Both the position numbers and the translations under genes were made by a program. The notes below the pieces were generated by a model that saw only the letters and a program-made list of their open reading frames with translations, was not told the DNA's origin and did no database searches. This document shows, one piece after another, positions 43,723 through 52,289 of a stretch of DNA of 64,000 nucleotides. This DNA comes from Schumannella soli (GTDB lineage Bacteria; Actinomycetota; Actinomycetes; Actinomycetales; Microbacteriaceae): assembly GCF_006517435.1 (NCBI RefSeq), contig NZ_VHQG01000003.1:23511-87510 (forward strand). The letters are read 5' to 3'. Numbering within the stretch: position 1 is the first letter of the stretch; the number at the start of each line of letters is the position of its first letter.

Positions 43723-45500
43723 GCGCCGCACTGCCCGTCGACATCACGGGCACGCCGTTCAGCATCCGCGGGTCGTTCTTCGCCGTCTCGGCCTTCGACG
43801 AGCCGGTCGCGGGCGTGTACCTGCGCACCGTGCGGGGCGGCGTGCGCAATCGCGAGATCCTGCGGCTGCGCGTCGGGGATGCGCTGCTGCCGGGCGTCGA
43901 GGTGAACGCCGGCAGGCTGCTGCTGCGCGACGGCGCGACCGCCGAGGTCGAGCTGACGCTGACGGGCTCCGGCCGCGCGCTCATCCGCGTGCTCCGCGGC
44001 ACCCTCACGATCGACTTCGCGGTGCGCGACCGCTACGACGTCGTGCTGGCCGAGAGCGAGAGCGCCTGGCGCTTCATCGACAGCGGCGCCGTGCGCAACT
44101 ACCGTCTCGAGCTGCTGACCGGAGAGGCCCGCTTCGCGAGCGGGTGGGACGTCGAACGCAGCACCGACGGACGCCTCGAGGTGTCGGCCGCCGACGGCCC
44201 GGCCCTGCTCGTGATCGACGAGTTCGGCAGCGCGCCCGCGGCGAACCCGGCGGTCGCGGTGAGCAGCGGCGAACTCGGTCTCGCGTCGCCCCGGGCTTCT
44301 TTCGACGACGCCGTCGCCTCGGCCGAGTCCGACTTCGACCGCTGGTGGAAGCGGCACGGAGCCCCCGCAGCGCACGACCCGCGCTTCGAGCCGACCGCAC
44401 GGCTCGCCGCCTACGTCACGTGGTCGGCGCTCGTCCCCGCCGGCGGGGCACTGCGCCGCGAGTCGATGCTGATGTCGAAGAACCGGATGGCGCACATCTG
44501 GAGCTGGGACCACTGCTTCAACGCGATGGCCCTGCGCCGCGACCCGACAGCCGCGGTCGACCAGCTGCTGACGATCTTCGACCACCAGGACGAGCACGGC
44601 GGACTGCCCGACCACATCGACGACGCCGGCGTGCAGTTCAACTTCGCGAAGCCGCCCATCCACGGTTGGACCGTCTCCTGGCTGATGGATCACGACGCCG
44701 TCAGCGACGGCCAGCTCGCCGCGCTCGAGTCGCCGCTGCGACGCTGGACGACGTGGTGGCGCGAGCAGCGCGACTACCGCGGTGACCGCATCCCCTCCTA
44801 CAACCACGGCAACGACTCCGGCTGGGACAACTCGACCGTCTTCGGCGAGGGCGTGCCCGTGCAGAGCCCCGACCTGCTCGCCTTCCTGGCGCTGCAGGAG
44901 TCCGCGCTCGGTCGCATCGCCGGACGACTCGGTCGGCCGGATGAGGCGGCGCTCCGGCGAGAGCGCGCCGCGGCGACGGTCGCGCTGCTCGTCGACGGCT
45001 TCTGGACCGGGGAGCGCTTCGCGGCGCGGCACACGCTCAGCGGCGAGCGCATCCCCTCGCGGAGTCTGCTCACGCTCATGCCGCTCGCTCTCGGCGAGCT
45101 GCTGCCGACGGAGGTCTTCGATGCGGCGGTCGCGACCCTCATCGAGGACGGCTACCTGACCGCGGTCGGCCCGGCGACCGAGCCGCCGTCGAGCCCCGAC
45201 TACGACCCCGACGGCTACTGGCGCGGCCCGGTCTGGGCGCCGACGACGCTGCTGCTCGTCGACGGGCTGCGCCGCGGCGGGCGAGCGGATCTCGCCGAGC
45301 GCATCGCGCGCGACTTCGCGGCCGCCTGCGCCGCCGAGGGCATGGCCGAGAACTTCGACGCGCTGAGCGGCGCCGGGCTGCGCGACCGCTCGATGACCTG
45401 GACGGCGTCGGTGCTGCTCGTGCTGCTCGACACGATCGGGGCGCCGGAAGGCGTCGACGCCGACGCCGACACCACGGCGAGCGCGGCGGTCCGCGCATGA
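43719..45500 (+). CDS. GH63/MGH1-like glycoside hydrolase
   Basis: This 593-residue cytosolic protein has an N-terminal beta-sandwich (to about 200) and an (alpha/alpha)6 barrel with MGH1/GH63-type signatures: SKNRMAHIWSWDHCFNAMAL, HGGLPDHIDDAGVQFNFAKP, SYNHGNDSGWDNSTVFG and DPDGYWRGPVWAPTT. The conserved WDHCFNAMAL and NDSGWDNS acidic positions fit the inverting catalytic pair of these families. It starts at a GTG overlapping the previous stop and ends overlapping the beta-galactosidase start (ATGA), so the three hydrolases are coupled. Specificity (glucoside, mannosylglycerate or other) is not clear from the sequence. Confidence 0.85.
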   Translation: MSAALPVDITGTPFSIRGSFFAVSAFDEPVAGVYLRTVRGGVRNREILRLRVGDALLPGVEVNAGRLLLRDGATAEVELTLTGSGRALIRVLRGTLTIDFAVRDRYDVVLAESESAWRFIDSGAVRNYRLELLTGEARFASGWDVERSTDGRLEVSAADGPALLVIDEFGSAPAANPAVAVSSGELGLASPRASFDDAVASAESDFDRWWKRHGAPAAHDPRFEPTARLAAYVTWSALVPAGGALRRESMLMSKNRMAHIWSWDHCFNAMALRRDPTAAVDQLLTIFDHQDEHGGLPDHIDDAGVQFNFAKPPIHGWTVSWLMDHDAVSDGQLAALESPLRRWTTWWREQRDYRGDRIPSYNHGNDSGWDNSTVFGEGVPVQSPDLLAFLALQESALGRIAGRLGRPDEAALRRERAAATVALLVDGFWTGERFAARHTLSGERIPSRSLLTLMPLALGELLPTEVFDAAVATLIEDGYLTAVGPATEPPSSPDYDPDGYWRGPVWAPTTLLLVDGLRRGGRADLAERIARDFAAACAAEGMAENFDALSGAGLRDRSMTWTASVLLVLLDTIGAPEGVDADADTTASAAVRA

Positions 45501-47344
45501 CCCGCTTCGAGATCGGCGAGCACGACTTCCTGCTCGACGGGCGACCGCACCGCATCCTGTCGGGAGCGCTGCACTACTGGCGCATCCACCCCGACCGCTG
45601 GCGCGACCGCATCCGGGCTGCGCGGCTGCTCGGCCTCAACACGATCGAGACCTACATCGCCTGGAATCAGCACTCCCCCGAACCGGGAGTCTGGCTCGAC
45701 GAGGGCGCGCTCGATCTGGCGCGGTTCCTCGACGAGATCGCGGCCGAGGGCATGCACGCGATCGTGCGCCCGGGGCCGTACATCTGCGCCGAGCTCGACG
45801 GCGGCGGGCTCCCCGCCTGGCTGTTCAGCGATCCCGACGTCGGAGTGCGCCGACAGGAGCCGCGTTTCCTCACCGCGGTCGGCGACTACCTCGCACGGTC
45901 ACTCGCGATCGTCGCGCCACGGCAGATCGATGCCGGTGGTCCTGTCGTGCTCGTGCAGGTCGAGAACGAGTACGGCGCCTACGGCGACGACGCGGACTAT
46001 CTGGATGAGCTGACCCGGCTGACCCGCGCGGCCGGCATCACCGTGCCGCTCACCACGGTCGATCAGCCGCAGCCGCACATGCTCGACCGCGGATCCCGCC
46101 CCGGCCTGCACCGCACCGCATCCTTCGGATCGCGCTCCCCGGAACGGCTCGCGACGCTGCGCGAGCACCAGCCGACCGGTCCGCTCATGTGCATGGAGTA
46201 CTGGGACGGCTGGTTCGACTCCTGGGGCCAGCCGCACCACACCACCTCGGCCGCGGACGCCGCCGCCGACCTGGATGCGCTGCTCGCCACGGGCGCCTCG
46301 GTGAACCTGTACATGCTGCACGGCGGCACGAACTTCGGCCTGACGAGCGGGGCGAACGACAAGGGTCTGTTCCAGCCGATCGCGACGAGCTACGACTACG
46401 ACGCGCCACTCGACGAGGCGGGTCGGCCGACCGAGAAGTACTGGGCGTTCCGCGAGGTGCTGGGGCGCTACACGACGCTGCCCGACGAGGTTCCGCCGTC
46501 GTCGGTCGAGCCGGCGACCGGGCACATCCCGCTCACACGGTCGCGCTCGATGATCGACGCCGCCGCGTCCCTGCCGGCCATCGCCGCGACCGGCGCGCTG
46601 CCGACCATGTCGCAGGTGACGGTGGATGCGGCATTCCTGCTGCACGAGACGAGCATCCGCACCGCCGCGGCCTCGGTGCTCACCGTCGGCGAGGTGCGCG
46701 ACCGGGTGCACGTGATCGTCGACGACGTCGTGGTCGGCGTGATCGCACGCGACCACCACCAGCGCGCCCTGACCGTGCCGCCCATCCGCACCCGCCTGCA
46801 GCTGCTGGTCGAGAACCAGGGCCGCGTGAACTACGGCCCGCGCATCGGCGAGGACAAGGGCGTGATCGGCGGGGCTCATCTCGACGGCGAGGAGCTGCTC
46901 GGCTGGACGACGCGGGTGCTCGGCGAGCCGGCGCTGCGCGAGCTCGGAGGCGAGGATGGGGCGCGCCGGCCTGATGGGTCAGGCGAGTCAGACGAATCAG
47001 GCGCGTCGGGCAGGCCCGTTGACGCGGACGCGGCGAGCGCCGCCCTCCGCCCGCTGGCGGGCCCGTCCTTCGCGCGCGGCACCATCGAGCTCGAAGAAGC
47101 CCCGGCAGATGCCTCGCGCCCGGATCACTTCCTCGACACGAGCACCCTCGGCAAGGGCATCGTCTGGGTCAACGGCTTCTGCCTCGGCCGTTACTGGTCG
47201 CGCGGGCCGCAGCGCACCCTGGTCGTGCCCGGGCCCGTGCTCCGTGCCGGCCTCAACGACATCCTCGTGCTCGAGCTCGATGCGGCCCCCGCCGCGCAGG
47301 TGCGCTTCGTCCCCGACGCCGACCTCGGCTGGGTCGACGCCTGA
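45497..47344 (+). CDS. GH35 beta-galactosidase
   Basis: This is a 615-residue family 35 glycosidase without signal peptide, so it acts inside the cell on imported oligosaccharides. The TIM barrel begins with RILSGALHYWRIHPDRWRDR and LGLNTIETYIAWNQHSP. The acid/base Glu is in VLVQVENEYGAYG and the nucleophile Glu in MCMEYWDGWFDSWG. LHGGTNFGLTSGAN follows, as in the family. The C-terminal jelly-roll ends with GIVWVNGFCLGRYWSRGPQR. An unusual low-complexity stretch (about residues 490-520, Gly/Ser/Asp/Ala-rich) interrupts the C-terminal domains. It is the last gene of the hydrolase operon; a hairpin follows at 47377. Confidence 0.95.
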   Translation: MTRFEIGEHDFLLDGRPHRILSGALHYWRIHPDRWRDRIRAARLLGLNTIETYIAWNQHSPEPGVWLDEGALDLARFLDEIAAEGMHAIVRPGPYICAELDGGGLPAWLFSDPDVGVRRQEPRFLTAVGDYLARSLAIVAPRQIDAGGPVVLVQVENEYGAYGDDADYLDELTRLTRAAGITVPLTTVDQPQPHMLDRGSRPGLHRTASFGSRSPERLATLREHQPTGPLMCMEYWDGWFDSWGQPHHTTSAADAAADLDALLATGASVNLYMLHGGTNFGLTSGANDKGLFQPIATSYDYDAPLDEAGRPTEKYWAFREVLGRYTTLPDEVPPSSVEPATGHIPLTRSRSMIDAAASLPAIAATGALPTMSQVTVDAAFLLHETSIRTAAASVLTVGEVRDRVHVIVDDVVVGVIARDHHQRALTVPPIRTRLQLLVENQGRVNYGPRIGEDKGVIGGAHLDGEELLGWTTRVLGEPALRELGGEDGARRPDGSGESDESGASGRPVDADAASAALRPLAGPSFARGTIELEEAPADASRPDHFLDTSTLGKGIVWVNGFCLGRYWSRGPQRTLVVPGPVLRAGLNDILVLELDAAPAAQVRFVPDADLGWVDA

Positions 47345-47376
47345 CGCGCGGATCGTTCGGCCAGGTGGCACGCAGA

Positions 47377-47402
47377 GTCGGACTTCGGATCGAAAGTCCG
47401 AC
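47377..47402. terminator. hairpin between convergent genes
   Basis: GTCGGACTT and AAGTCCGAC form a perfect 9-bp stem with an 8-base loop, 32 bases after the beta-galactosidase stop and 7 bases from the toxin-gene stop. It can serve both convergent units. No T-run. Confidence 0.6.
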
Positions 47403-47409
47403 GCTCCAG

Positions 47410-47922
47410 TCAGAGTGCGGCGACAGTCGCCTCGGCATCGGCCACGAGCAGGTACATGGCGCGCTTGGACGAGGGCGGCATCAGCTCGAAGCCGAACTTG
47501 CGATAGAAGCTCTCGGCGGAATCGTCGAGGGCATCGACCAGAAACGCCCGCGCGCCGATGATGCGCGACGCCTCGAGACCTTTGAGCACCGCGTCCTGCA
47601 GAAGCGAGGCGCCGAGTCCGCGACCGGCGAATCGCCGATCCACCGCGAGCCGACCGATGAGGATGATCGGAATGGGAGACGGCATGTTGCGCCGGACGCG
47701 ACCGACCGCCTCGTCGAGGGCGAGCGAACCGGCCGACAAGCAGTAGTACCCGGCCACATCGCCGGAATCCCGCTCGACCGTGACGAAAGTGCGCGAGGCT
47801 CCCGTCACCTCGTTCCGCAGCGCCCGCGATCGAAGCCACTCATCGAGCGGCTGCCGGCCGCAGTCGAAGGTGACGAATCGATCCCCCGCGACGATCGCGC
47901 GTGGCGGCTCGAACGAGCTCAC
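47410..47922 (-). CDS. TacT-like GNAT toxin
   Basis: This is a 170-residue GCN5-type acetyltransferase of the TacT/AtaT toxin group, which inactivates aminoacyl-tRNA by acetylating the amino group. The N-terminus has the typical FDCGRQPLDEWLRSRAL, the acetyl-CoA site is RLAVDRRFAGRGLGASLL, and the end has the catalytic-Tyr region ESFYRKFGFELMP. The GTG start at 47922 overlaps the antitoxin stop (GTGA), the usual antitoxin-toxin coupling. Longer upstream starts would run into the antitoxin gene. The length fits the family. Confidence 0.88.
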   Translation of the reverse strand: MSSFEPPRAIVAGDRFVTFDCGRQPLDEWLRSRALRNEVTGASRTFVTVERDSGDVAGYYCLSAGSLALDEAVGRVRRNMPSPIPIILIGRLAVDRRFAGRGLGASLLQDAVLKGLEASRIIGARAFLVDALDDSAESFYRKFGFELMPPSSKRAMYLLVADAEATVAAL

Positions 47923-48191
47923 TCGGTGAAAGCGCTCGGGCGACGGAGCAGATCGGCCAGTCCGCTCACGGGCTTCGCCGGACGATCGAGGATCGCGTTG
48001 AACGCGTCCCACGATTCCGGAGACACGTGGAGGTCGCGCTCGACCCGGATGACCTCCTCGGCTTCGCGCACGAGTGCCGTCACCGAGAAGTCCGTCACCG
48101 AGCGGCCGGAGAGTGCCGCAGCCTGCTCGATCTCGGACTTCTGCTCACCGGTGAGCCGCAATTCGAGTCGTTCGGATTTGATGGCAGCCAT
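47919..48191 (-). CDS. TacA-like DUF1778 antitoxin
   Basis: This is a 90-residue ribbon-helix-helix antitoxin. The N-terminal RHH is SERLELRLTGEQKSEIEQAA followed by LSGRSVTDFSVTALVREAEE. The C-terminal tail (DRPAKPVSGLADLLRRPSAF) is of the kind that wraps the GNAT toxin. It lies directly upstream of the toxin and overlaps it by four bases. A perfect inverted repeat just before its start codon is the likely autoregulation site. ATG at 48191. Confidence 0.9.
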   Translation of the reverse strand: MAAIKSERLELRLTGEQKSEIEQAAALSGRSVTDFSVTALVREAEEVIRVERDLHVSPESWDAFNAILDRPAKPVSGLADLLRRPSAFTE

Positions 48192-48201
48192 AGCATTCGA
48201 G

Positions 48202-48222
48202 CGTACGGCAATCTTCCGTACG
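48202..48222. promoter_or_regulatory. operator of the TacA/TacT module
   Basis: CGTACGG and CCGTACG form a perfect 7-7-7 inverted repeat that ends 10 bases upstream of the antitoxin ATG. Each arm contains CGTACG, itself a palindrome. Position and symmetry fit binding by the dimeric ribbon-helix-helix antitoxin. Confidence 0.65.
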
Positions 48223-48267
48223 ATGCGCGCGTCAGCTGCGCGCCGGCCGCCGAGCAGGGATTGCGGG

Positions 48268-49194
48268 TCACGCGAGCACGCGCAGGGCGCCCGGCACCAC
48301 CTCGACGTCGATGGGGAGCGGGGCGACGCGCTCGCCGTCGGCGTAGGCCACCACATCCGCCTCGATGCGCACGCGCTTCGCCGGGTAGATCGCGACGCGC
48401 TTGTCGCGCACGTGCGTGCCCTTGAAGACGGAGGGGAAGAGCTTGAGGAAGCCGAGGCGCGACAGGGGCTGAACGACCGCGACATCCAGCACGCCGTCAT
48501 CGACCTGCGCGTCGGGGGTCAGCTTCATGCCGCCGCCGAGCGAGATCGCGTTGCCGACGGCGACGAGGCTCGCGGCGGTCTCGAGCGGGCGTCCGTCGAT
48601 CTCGAGGCGGTAGCGGATCGGCTTGAGCTTCAGCAGCTCGATCAGCATCGCCAGGATGTAGCGGCTCGGCCCCTTCGGGTTGCGCATGTTGTTGGCGCGT
48701 TCGTTGACGATCGCGTCGAAGCCGGCGCTGAGCATGCAAGCGAACCACTTCTCGGTCGCGGTGCCCGTCTTCGCGTCGGTGAAGCGCATCAGAGCGGCGT
48801 CGATCGTGCGGGGCGGGCGCTTCAGCGCCGCATCCAGGTGGCGGATGGCCGCCTCGGTATCGTCGTGCGGGATGCCGAGCCCGCGCGCCATGTCGTTGCC
48901 GGTGCCCGACGGCACGAGACCCATCGGCACCTTCGTGCGGGCGAGCAGATTCGCGGCCAGGTTGACCATGCCGTCGCCGCCGACGACCACGAAGGCGTCG
49001 GGCTTCGACCGGATCGCACGCTCGGCCGAGGCGATCAGCTGCTCGAAGTCGGGCTCGGTCAACGACGTGACGTCGTGACCCGAGGCGCGCAGCGTCGCCA
49101 CGAGGGCGGGGCCCACGGTCGACTTCGCGCCGAACGAGGCACTCGGGTTGATCGCGACGACGACGCGTCGCGGACGGTCGTCGTCGCGCGGCAT
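48268..49194 (-). CDS. diacylglycerol/lipid kinase family protein
   Basis: This protein of about 308 residues has the DAGK catalytic fold: VVVAINPSASFGAKSTVGPA at the start, the nucleotide motif FVVVGGDGMVNLAANLLA (GGDG), and GLVPSGTGNDMARGLGIP. It is expected to phosphorylate diacylglycerol or a related lipid at the membrane's inner face. The second half has ISLGGGMKLTPDAQVDDGVL, typical of the bacterial DgkB/YegS group. The start at 49194 (MPRDDDRPRRVVV) is chosen from family length; ATG codons at 49203 and 49206 are also possible and no clear ribosome site decides. It is transcribed away from the hypothetical gene at 49361. Confidence 0.92.
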   Translation of the reverse strand: MPRDDDRPRRVVVAINPSASFGAKSTVGPALVATLRASGHDVTSLTEPDFEQLIASAERAIRSKPDAFVVVGGDGMVNLAANLLARTKVPMGLVPSGTGNDMARGLGIPHDDTEAAIRHLDAALKRPPRTIDAALMRFTDAKTGTATEKWFACMLSAGFDAIVNERANNMRNPKGPSRYILAMLIELLKLKPIRYRLEIDGRPLETAASLVAVGNAISLGGGMKLTPDAQVDDGVLDVAVVQPLSRLGFLKLFPSVFKGTHVRDKRVAIYPAKRVRIEADVVAYADGERVAPLPIDVEVVPGALRVLA

Positions 49195-49348
49195 GCCTCG
49201 CATCATGGCAGAACGCCGCGTCCGCTCCGAGACGGCGCGCTCCCCCAGTGCGGGGCGCGGCCGCTCGATCGACGCATCCCGCATGCGCGTTCGCCGAGTG
49301 GATGCGCACCGCCCGCTCGACGGCCGGGTCCGCGACGGCGGCCCGCCC

Positions 49349-49354
49349 TAGGCT
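49349..49354 (+). promoter_or_regulatory. -10 box, leaderless promoter
   Basis: TAGGCT lies six bases before the GTG at 49361, so transcription would start at or next to the start codon. No ribosome site is present, as expected for a leaderless mRNA. Confidence 0.55.
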
Positions 49355-49360
49355 CGTCGC

Positions 49361-50593
49361 GTGGCTCAGGTGCGGCACGGACTGCGGCGGGAGATCGCCG
49401 ACGACGACGCCCGCGACCGCCTGCTCGCCGCGCACACCCGGCTCGGGCTCGACGGGCTGCTCGCTTCCGGACGTCAGGCGGCGGGCGCGAGCGCGCTGCT
49501 CGCCCGACTCGGGTGGCGCCGCAGCGACGGCCTCCCCCGCCCGCGGCGCATGTCGCGCATCCGCTCGACCGCTCCGGCCGCGACGCACACCCTCCGCTGG
49601 CAGTGGCTCGACGACCGGAGTCAACGCTGGTGGCCGCAGGGCATCGAGGTCATCCGCCACGAGGGACGCCGCGTGCTGCTCGTCAGCTGGTTCGCGCAGA
49701 AGCGGCGCGGCGCCAGTCAGGGATCGCGGCTCAGCATCGTCGACCTGGATGTACGGCGCCCGCGCTACTGGAACGTGCTGCTCGTGCACGCGGTCGTCGA
49801 CGAGGCGGCCCCGAGCGGCGTGCGCTTCGAGCCGGTCGAGGTGCACGCGGGCGGCATCGCGTTCACGGGCGATCGACTTCTGGTCGCCGCGGCGAGCGGC
49901 GGGCTGCGCGAGTTCCGGCTCGGCGATCTGCTGCTCCTCGACGGATCGGGCCGCGCCGGAGCCGGCATCCCCTGGGCGGCCGGACGGCTGCCTTTCGGAC
50001 ACCGGCTGGTGTTGCCGCAGCACCGCTCCTACTCCTCGCTCGGGGCGCGCGGCCGCCTGCGCTTCTCCTTCATCTCGCTCGAGAGCGGGAAGCCGGGCGG
50101 CACCGCGGACGGCGGCACCGGCACCGGCACCGCCGGCGCCTTCCTCGTCGCCGGCGAGTTCAGCTCGACCCCCGAGGGCGGGCGCCTGCTCCGCATCCCG
50201 CTCGACGCCGACGCCCTGCTCGACGGCTGCGGCGCCGACGACGAACCCGACCGCATCCCGATCGACGACGTGCACCAGCCCGGGCTGCGCGGACTGCAGG
50301 GGGCGGTCGTCGTCGACGGCACCTGGTTCCTCACCTCGACGAACGGCGACCGGCGCGGCGGCGACCTCTGGGTCGGCGGGGTCGGCGACGGCGCGGTTCG
50401 ACGCGCCGCCGCCGATGACCGCGCTGCCGAGCTCGAGATCGTCGGCGGCTTCGTCCGCCACCGCGAGGTGCTGCCCTCCGGCCCCGAGGACATCGCCGTC
50501 GACCCCGACCGCCGCCGGCTCTGGACGCACAGCGAGTGGCCCGGGCGTCGCCGGGTCGTCGCGCTCGACCTGCGGCGCTGGATGCGGTCCTGA
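49361..50593 (+). CDS. uncharacterised beta-rich protein, possibly propeller-like
   Basis: This 410-residue protein has no signal peptide or membrane segment. It is rich in beta strands with repeated Gly-Asp turns (IEVIRHEGRRVLLVSWFAQK, GGIAFTGDRLLVAAASGGLR, LQGAVVVDGTWFLTSTNGD, GPEDIAVDPDRRRLWTHSEW). This suggests a beta-propeller of five to six blades. A Gly-Thr-Ala linker from GGCACC repeats lies near residue 250. GTG start behind a leaderless promoter. No family or function was recognised. Confidence 0.7.
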   Translation: MAQVRHGLRREIADDDARDRLLAAHTRLGLDGLLASGRQAAGASALLARLGWRRSDGLPRPRRMSRIRSTAPAATHTLRWQWLDDRSQRWWPQGIEVIRHEGRRVLLVSWFAQKRRGASQGSRLSIVDLDVRRPRYWNVLLVHAVVDEAAPSGVRFEPVEVHAGGIAFTGDRLLVAAASGGLREFRLGDLLLLDGSGRAGAGIPWAAGRLPFGHRLVLPQHRSYSSLGARGRLRFSFISLESGKPGGTADGGTGTGTAGAFLVAGEFSSTPEGGRLLRIPLDADALLDGCGADDEPDRIPIDDVHQPGLRGLQGAVVVDGTWFLTSTNGDRRGGDLWVGGVGDGAVRRAAADDRAAELEIVGGFVRHREVLPSGPEDIAVDPDRRRLWTHSEWPGRRRVVALDLRRWMRS

Positions 50594-50660
50594 GCCGGCG
50601 GCAGACCGCGCCATCCTGAGCACGCACCGCGCGCACCGCATCCGCGTCGGCCGCGCGCGC

Positions 50661-50666
50661 TAGCGT
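50661..50666 (+). promoter_or_regulatory. -10 box, leaderless promoter
   Basis: TAGCGT lies seven bases before the ATG at 50674 of the metallo-beta-lactamase-fold gene. No ribosome site is visible between them. Confidence 0.55.
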
Positions 50667-50673
50667 CGGCGGC

Positions 50674-51309
50674 ATGAAGCTGACGAAGTACGAGCACGCC
50701 TGCCTGGTGCTGGAGAAGAGCGACGAGAAGCTCGTCATCGACCCGGGTTCGTTCACCACTCCGCTGTTCGACCTGACGAAGGTCGCCGGCATCGTCATCA
50801 CCCACGAGCACGCTGATCACTGGACGCAGCAGCAGGTCGAGCGCATCCTCGAGCTCAACGAGGGCATCCCGGTCTACTCGACCGAGGCCGTCGCGCTGGC
50901 GGCGACCGGATTCGACGTCATCATCGCCCGACCCGGCGAGACCGTCGAGGTGGGGCCGTTCACGCTGAAGTTCGAGGGCGGACGCCACGCGATCATCCAC
51001 TCGTCGATCCCGCAAATCGACAACGTCGCCGTGCTCGTCGACGGCACGCTGTTCCACCCGGGCGACTCGTTCACGATCCCCGACGAGCCGGTGGATGTGC
51101 TCGCCGTGCCGTCGAGCGCGCCCTGGCTGAAGGCGGCCGAGTTCATGGACTATGTGCTCGAGGTCAAGCCGAAGCGCACCTTCCCCATCCACGAGATGAT
51201 CAACTCGCAGGCCGGCAAGTCGATGGCCGAGACCCGCATCGCCGACATGGTGGCGCAGGTCGGCGGCGAGGCCTTCGTCCTGCAGCCCGGTGAGTCGATC
51301 GAGCTCTGA
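50674..51309 (+). CDS. metallo-beta-lactamase fold hydrolase (UlaG-like)
   Basis: This is a 211-residue MBL-fold protein. It starts MKLTKYEHACLVLEKSDEKL with the substrate-facing His, then VIDPGSFTTPL, and carries the zinc motif VITHEHADHW. Later ligands are likely the Asp in LFHPGDSF and the His in TFPIHEMIN. This short form is similar to UlaG-like or YycJ-like L-ascorbate-6-phosphate lactonase relatives, but the substrate is not determined. It stands alone with a leaderless promoter. Confidence 0.88.
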   Translation: MKLTKYEHACLVLEKSDEKLVIDPGSFTTPLFDLTKVAGIVITHEHADHWTQQQVERILELNEGIPVYSTEAVALAATGFDVIIARPGETVEVGPFTLKFEGGRHAIIHSSIPQIDNVAVLVDGTLFHPGDSFTIPDEPVDVLAVPSSAPWLKAAEFMDYVLEVKPKRTFPIHEMINSQAGKSMAETRIADMVAQVGGEAFVLQPGESIEL

Positions 51310-51410
51310 TCCGGGGCCGCGGTCGGCGGCAGCGGAAAGCCCGTCCCTCGAAAGGGGCGCGCTCGAATTGGGACTGATCCCGCCCGCGCGCGAGGGGCAG
51401 GGTGGGCACC

Positions 51411-52280
51411 ATGAGCACACTCGACACCTCGGCGGTATCCCTCGTGGATTCCGTCGTCGCGTCCGTGCTCGAGCCGGCCGCGCCCGCCGCCGATGCGGCG
51501 CCGGTCTCCGCTCTGCGTCACGCGAACGGCGGCGTCGCCGGCGTGAGCCTGGCGGATGACGCCGAGGCGGCCGCCCTCGATCGATCTGCTCCCCGCGGCG
51601 GTCTGCCGCCGGTCGCCTTCGCGACCCTCTCGCTCGGGCTCGGTTCGATCGCGGCCGTGATGTCGGCCATGCAGGGCACGATGATCGTCGCCGCCGGCGC
51701 CGGTCTCGTCGGCATCATCGCCGGGCTGATCGTGCTCACCCGCCGCCGCGGTCGCGGCGAGGCGGTCGCGCTGTTCGGCGCCACCCTCTCGTTCTCGGCC
51801 ATCGCTCTGGCCCTGATCTTCGGCTACACCTCGGCGCCGATCCCGAGCGAATCCGCTCTCGCCGACACGACGACGGCCGCGTCGGTCACGGGCGACACCG
51901 CCGAGGCGCAGCCCGTCGCGTCGCCCGCCTTCGGCCAGACGGTGCACGTCGGCGGCTTCGATGTGACCGTGTCACAGCCCGCCGACTACACGCCCACCCG
52001 TCGCGCCATCGGCGACGACCAGGCCGCTCAGCGGGTGATGACCGTCACCGTCACGAACACCGGCACGAAGGCCGCCGACCTCGATCTGCTCTTCTCGGCG
52101 TCCGCGAACGGCGTGGCGGCTACGCCGCTCCTCGACCGCCGCGCCGGGATCGACGCCGGCCACACCGGCGAGCTGGATGCGGGCGGCAGCGCCACCTTCC
52201 TGCTGGCCTACTCGACGGACGCGCCGGATCAGCTCACCGTTCACGTCGCCTCCGGATTCTCGTCGGCGACGATCGGCTGA
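51411..52280 (+). CDS. membrane protein with extracytoplasmic DUF4352-like domain
   Basis: This 289-residue protein has an Ala-rich cytosolic N-terminus (to about 60), three hydrophobic helices (VAFATLSLGLGSIAAVMSAM, TMIVAAGAGLVGIIAGLIVL, VALFGATLSFSAIALALIFG) and an outer beta domain of about 140 residues. That domain includes QTVHVGGFDVTVSQPADYTP and MTVTVTNTGTKAADLDLLFS, a pattern common in DUF4352/Ig-like extracellular domains. The ATG at 51411 is preferred over a GTG at 51402. A sequence resembling the cluster palindromes lies 25 bases upstream (51366-51385). Function unknown. Confidence 0.75.
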   Translation: MSTLDTSAVSLVDSVVASVLEPAAPAADAAPVSALRHANGGVAGVSLADDAEAAALDRSAPRGGLPPVAFATLSLGLGSIAAVMSAMQGTMIVAAGAGLVGIIAGLIVLTRRRGRGEAVALFGATLSFSAIALALIFGYTSAPIPSESALADTTTAASVTGDTAEAQPVASPAFGQTVHVGGFDVTVSQPADYTPTRRAIGDDQAAQRVMTVTVTNTGTKAADLDLLFSASANGVAATPLLDRRAGIDAGHTGELDAGGSATFLLAYSTDAPDQLTVHVASGFSSATIG

Positions 52281-52289
52281 GCCGTCGAC

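Noticed and set aside
49248..50663. Alternative 471-codon frame over the propeller-like gene
   Set aside because: Ser/Arg/Ala-rich shadow frame; the frame beginning at 49361 has the promoter and sensible beta-strand pattern.
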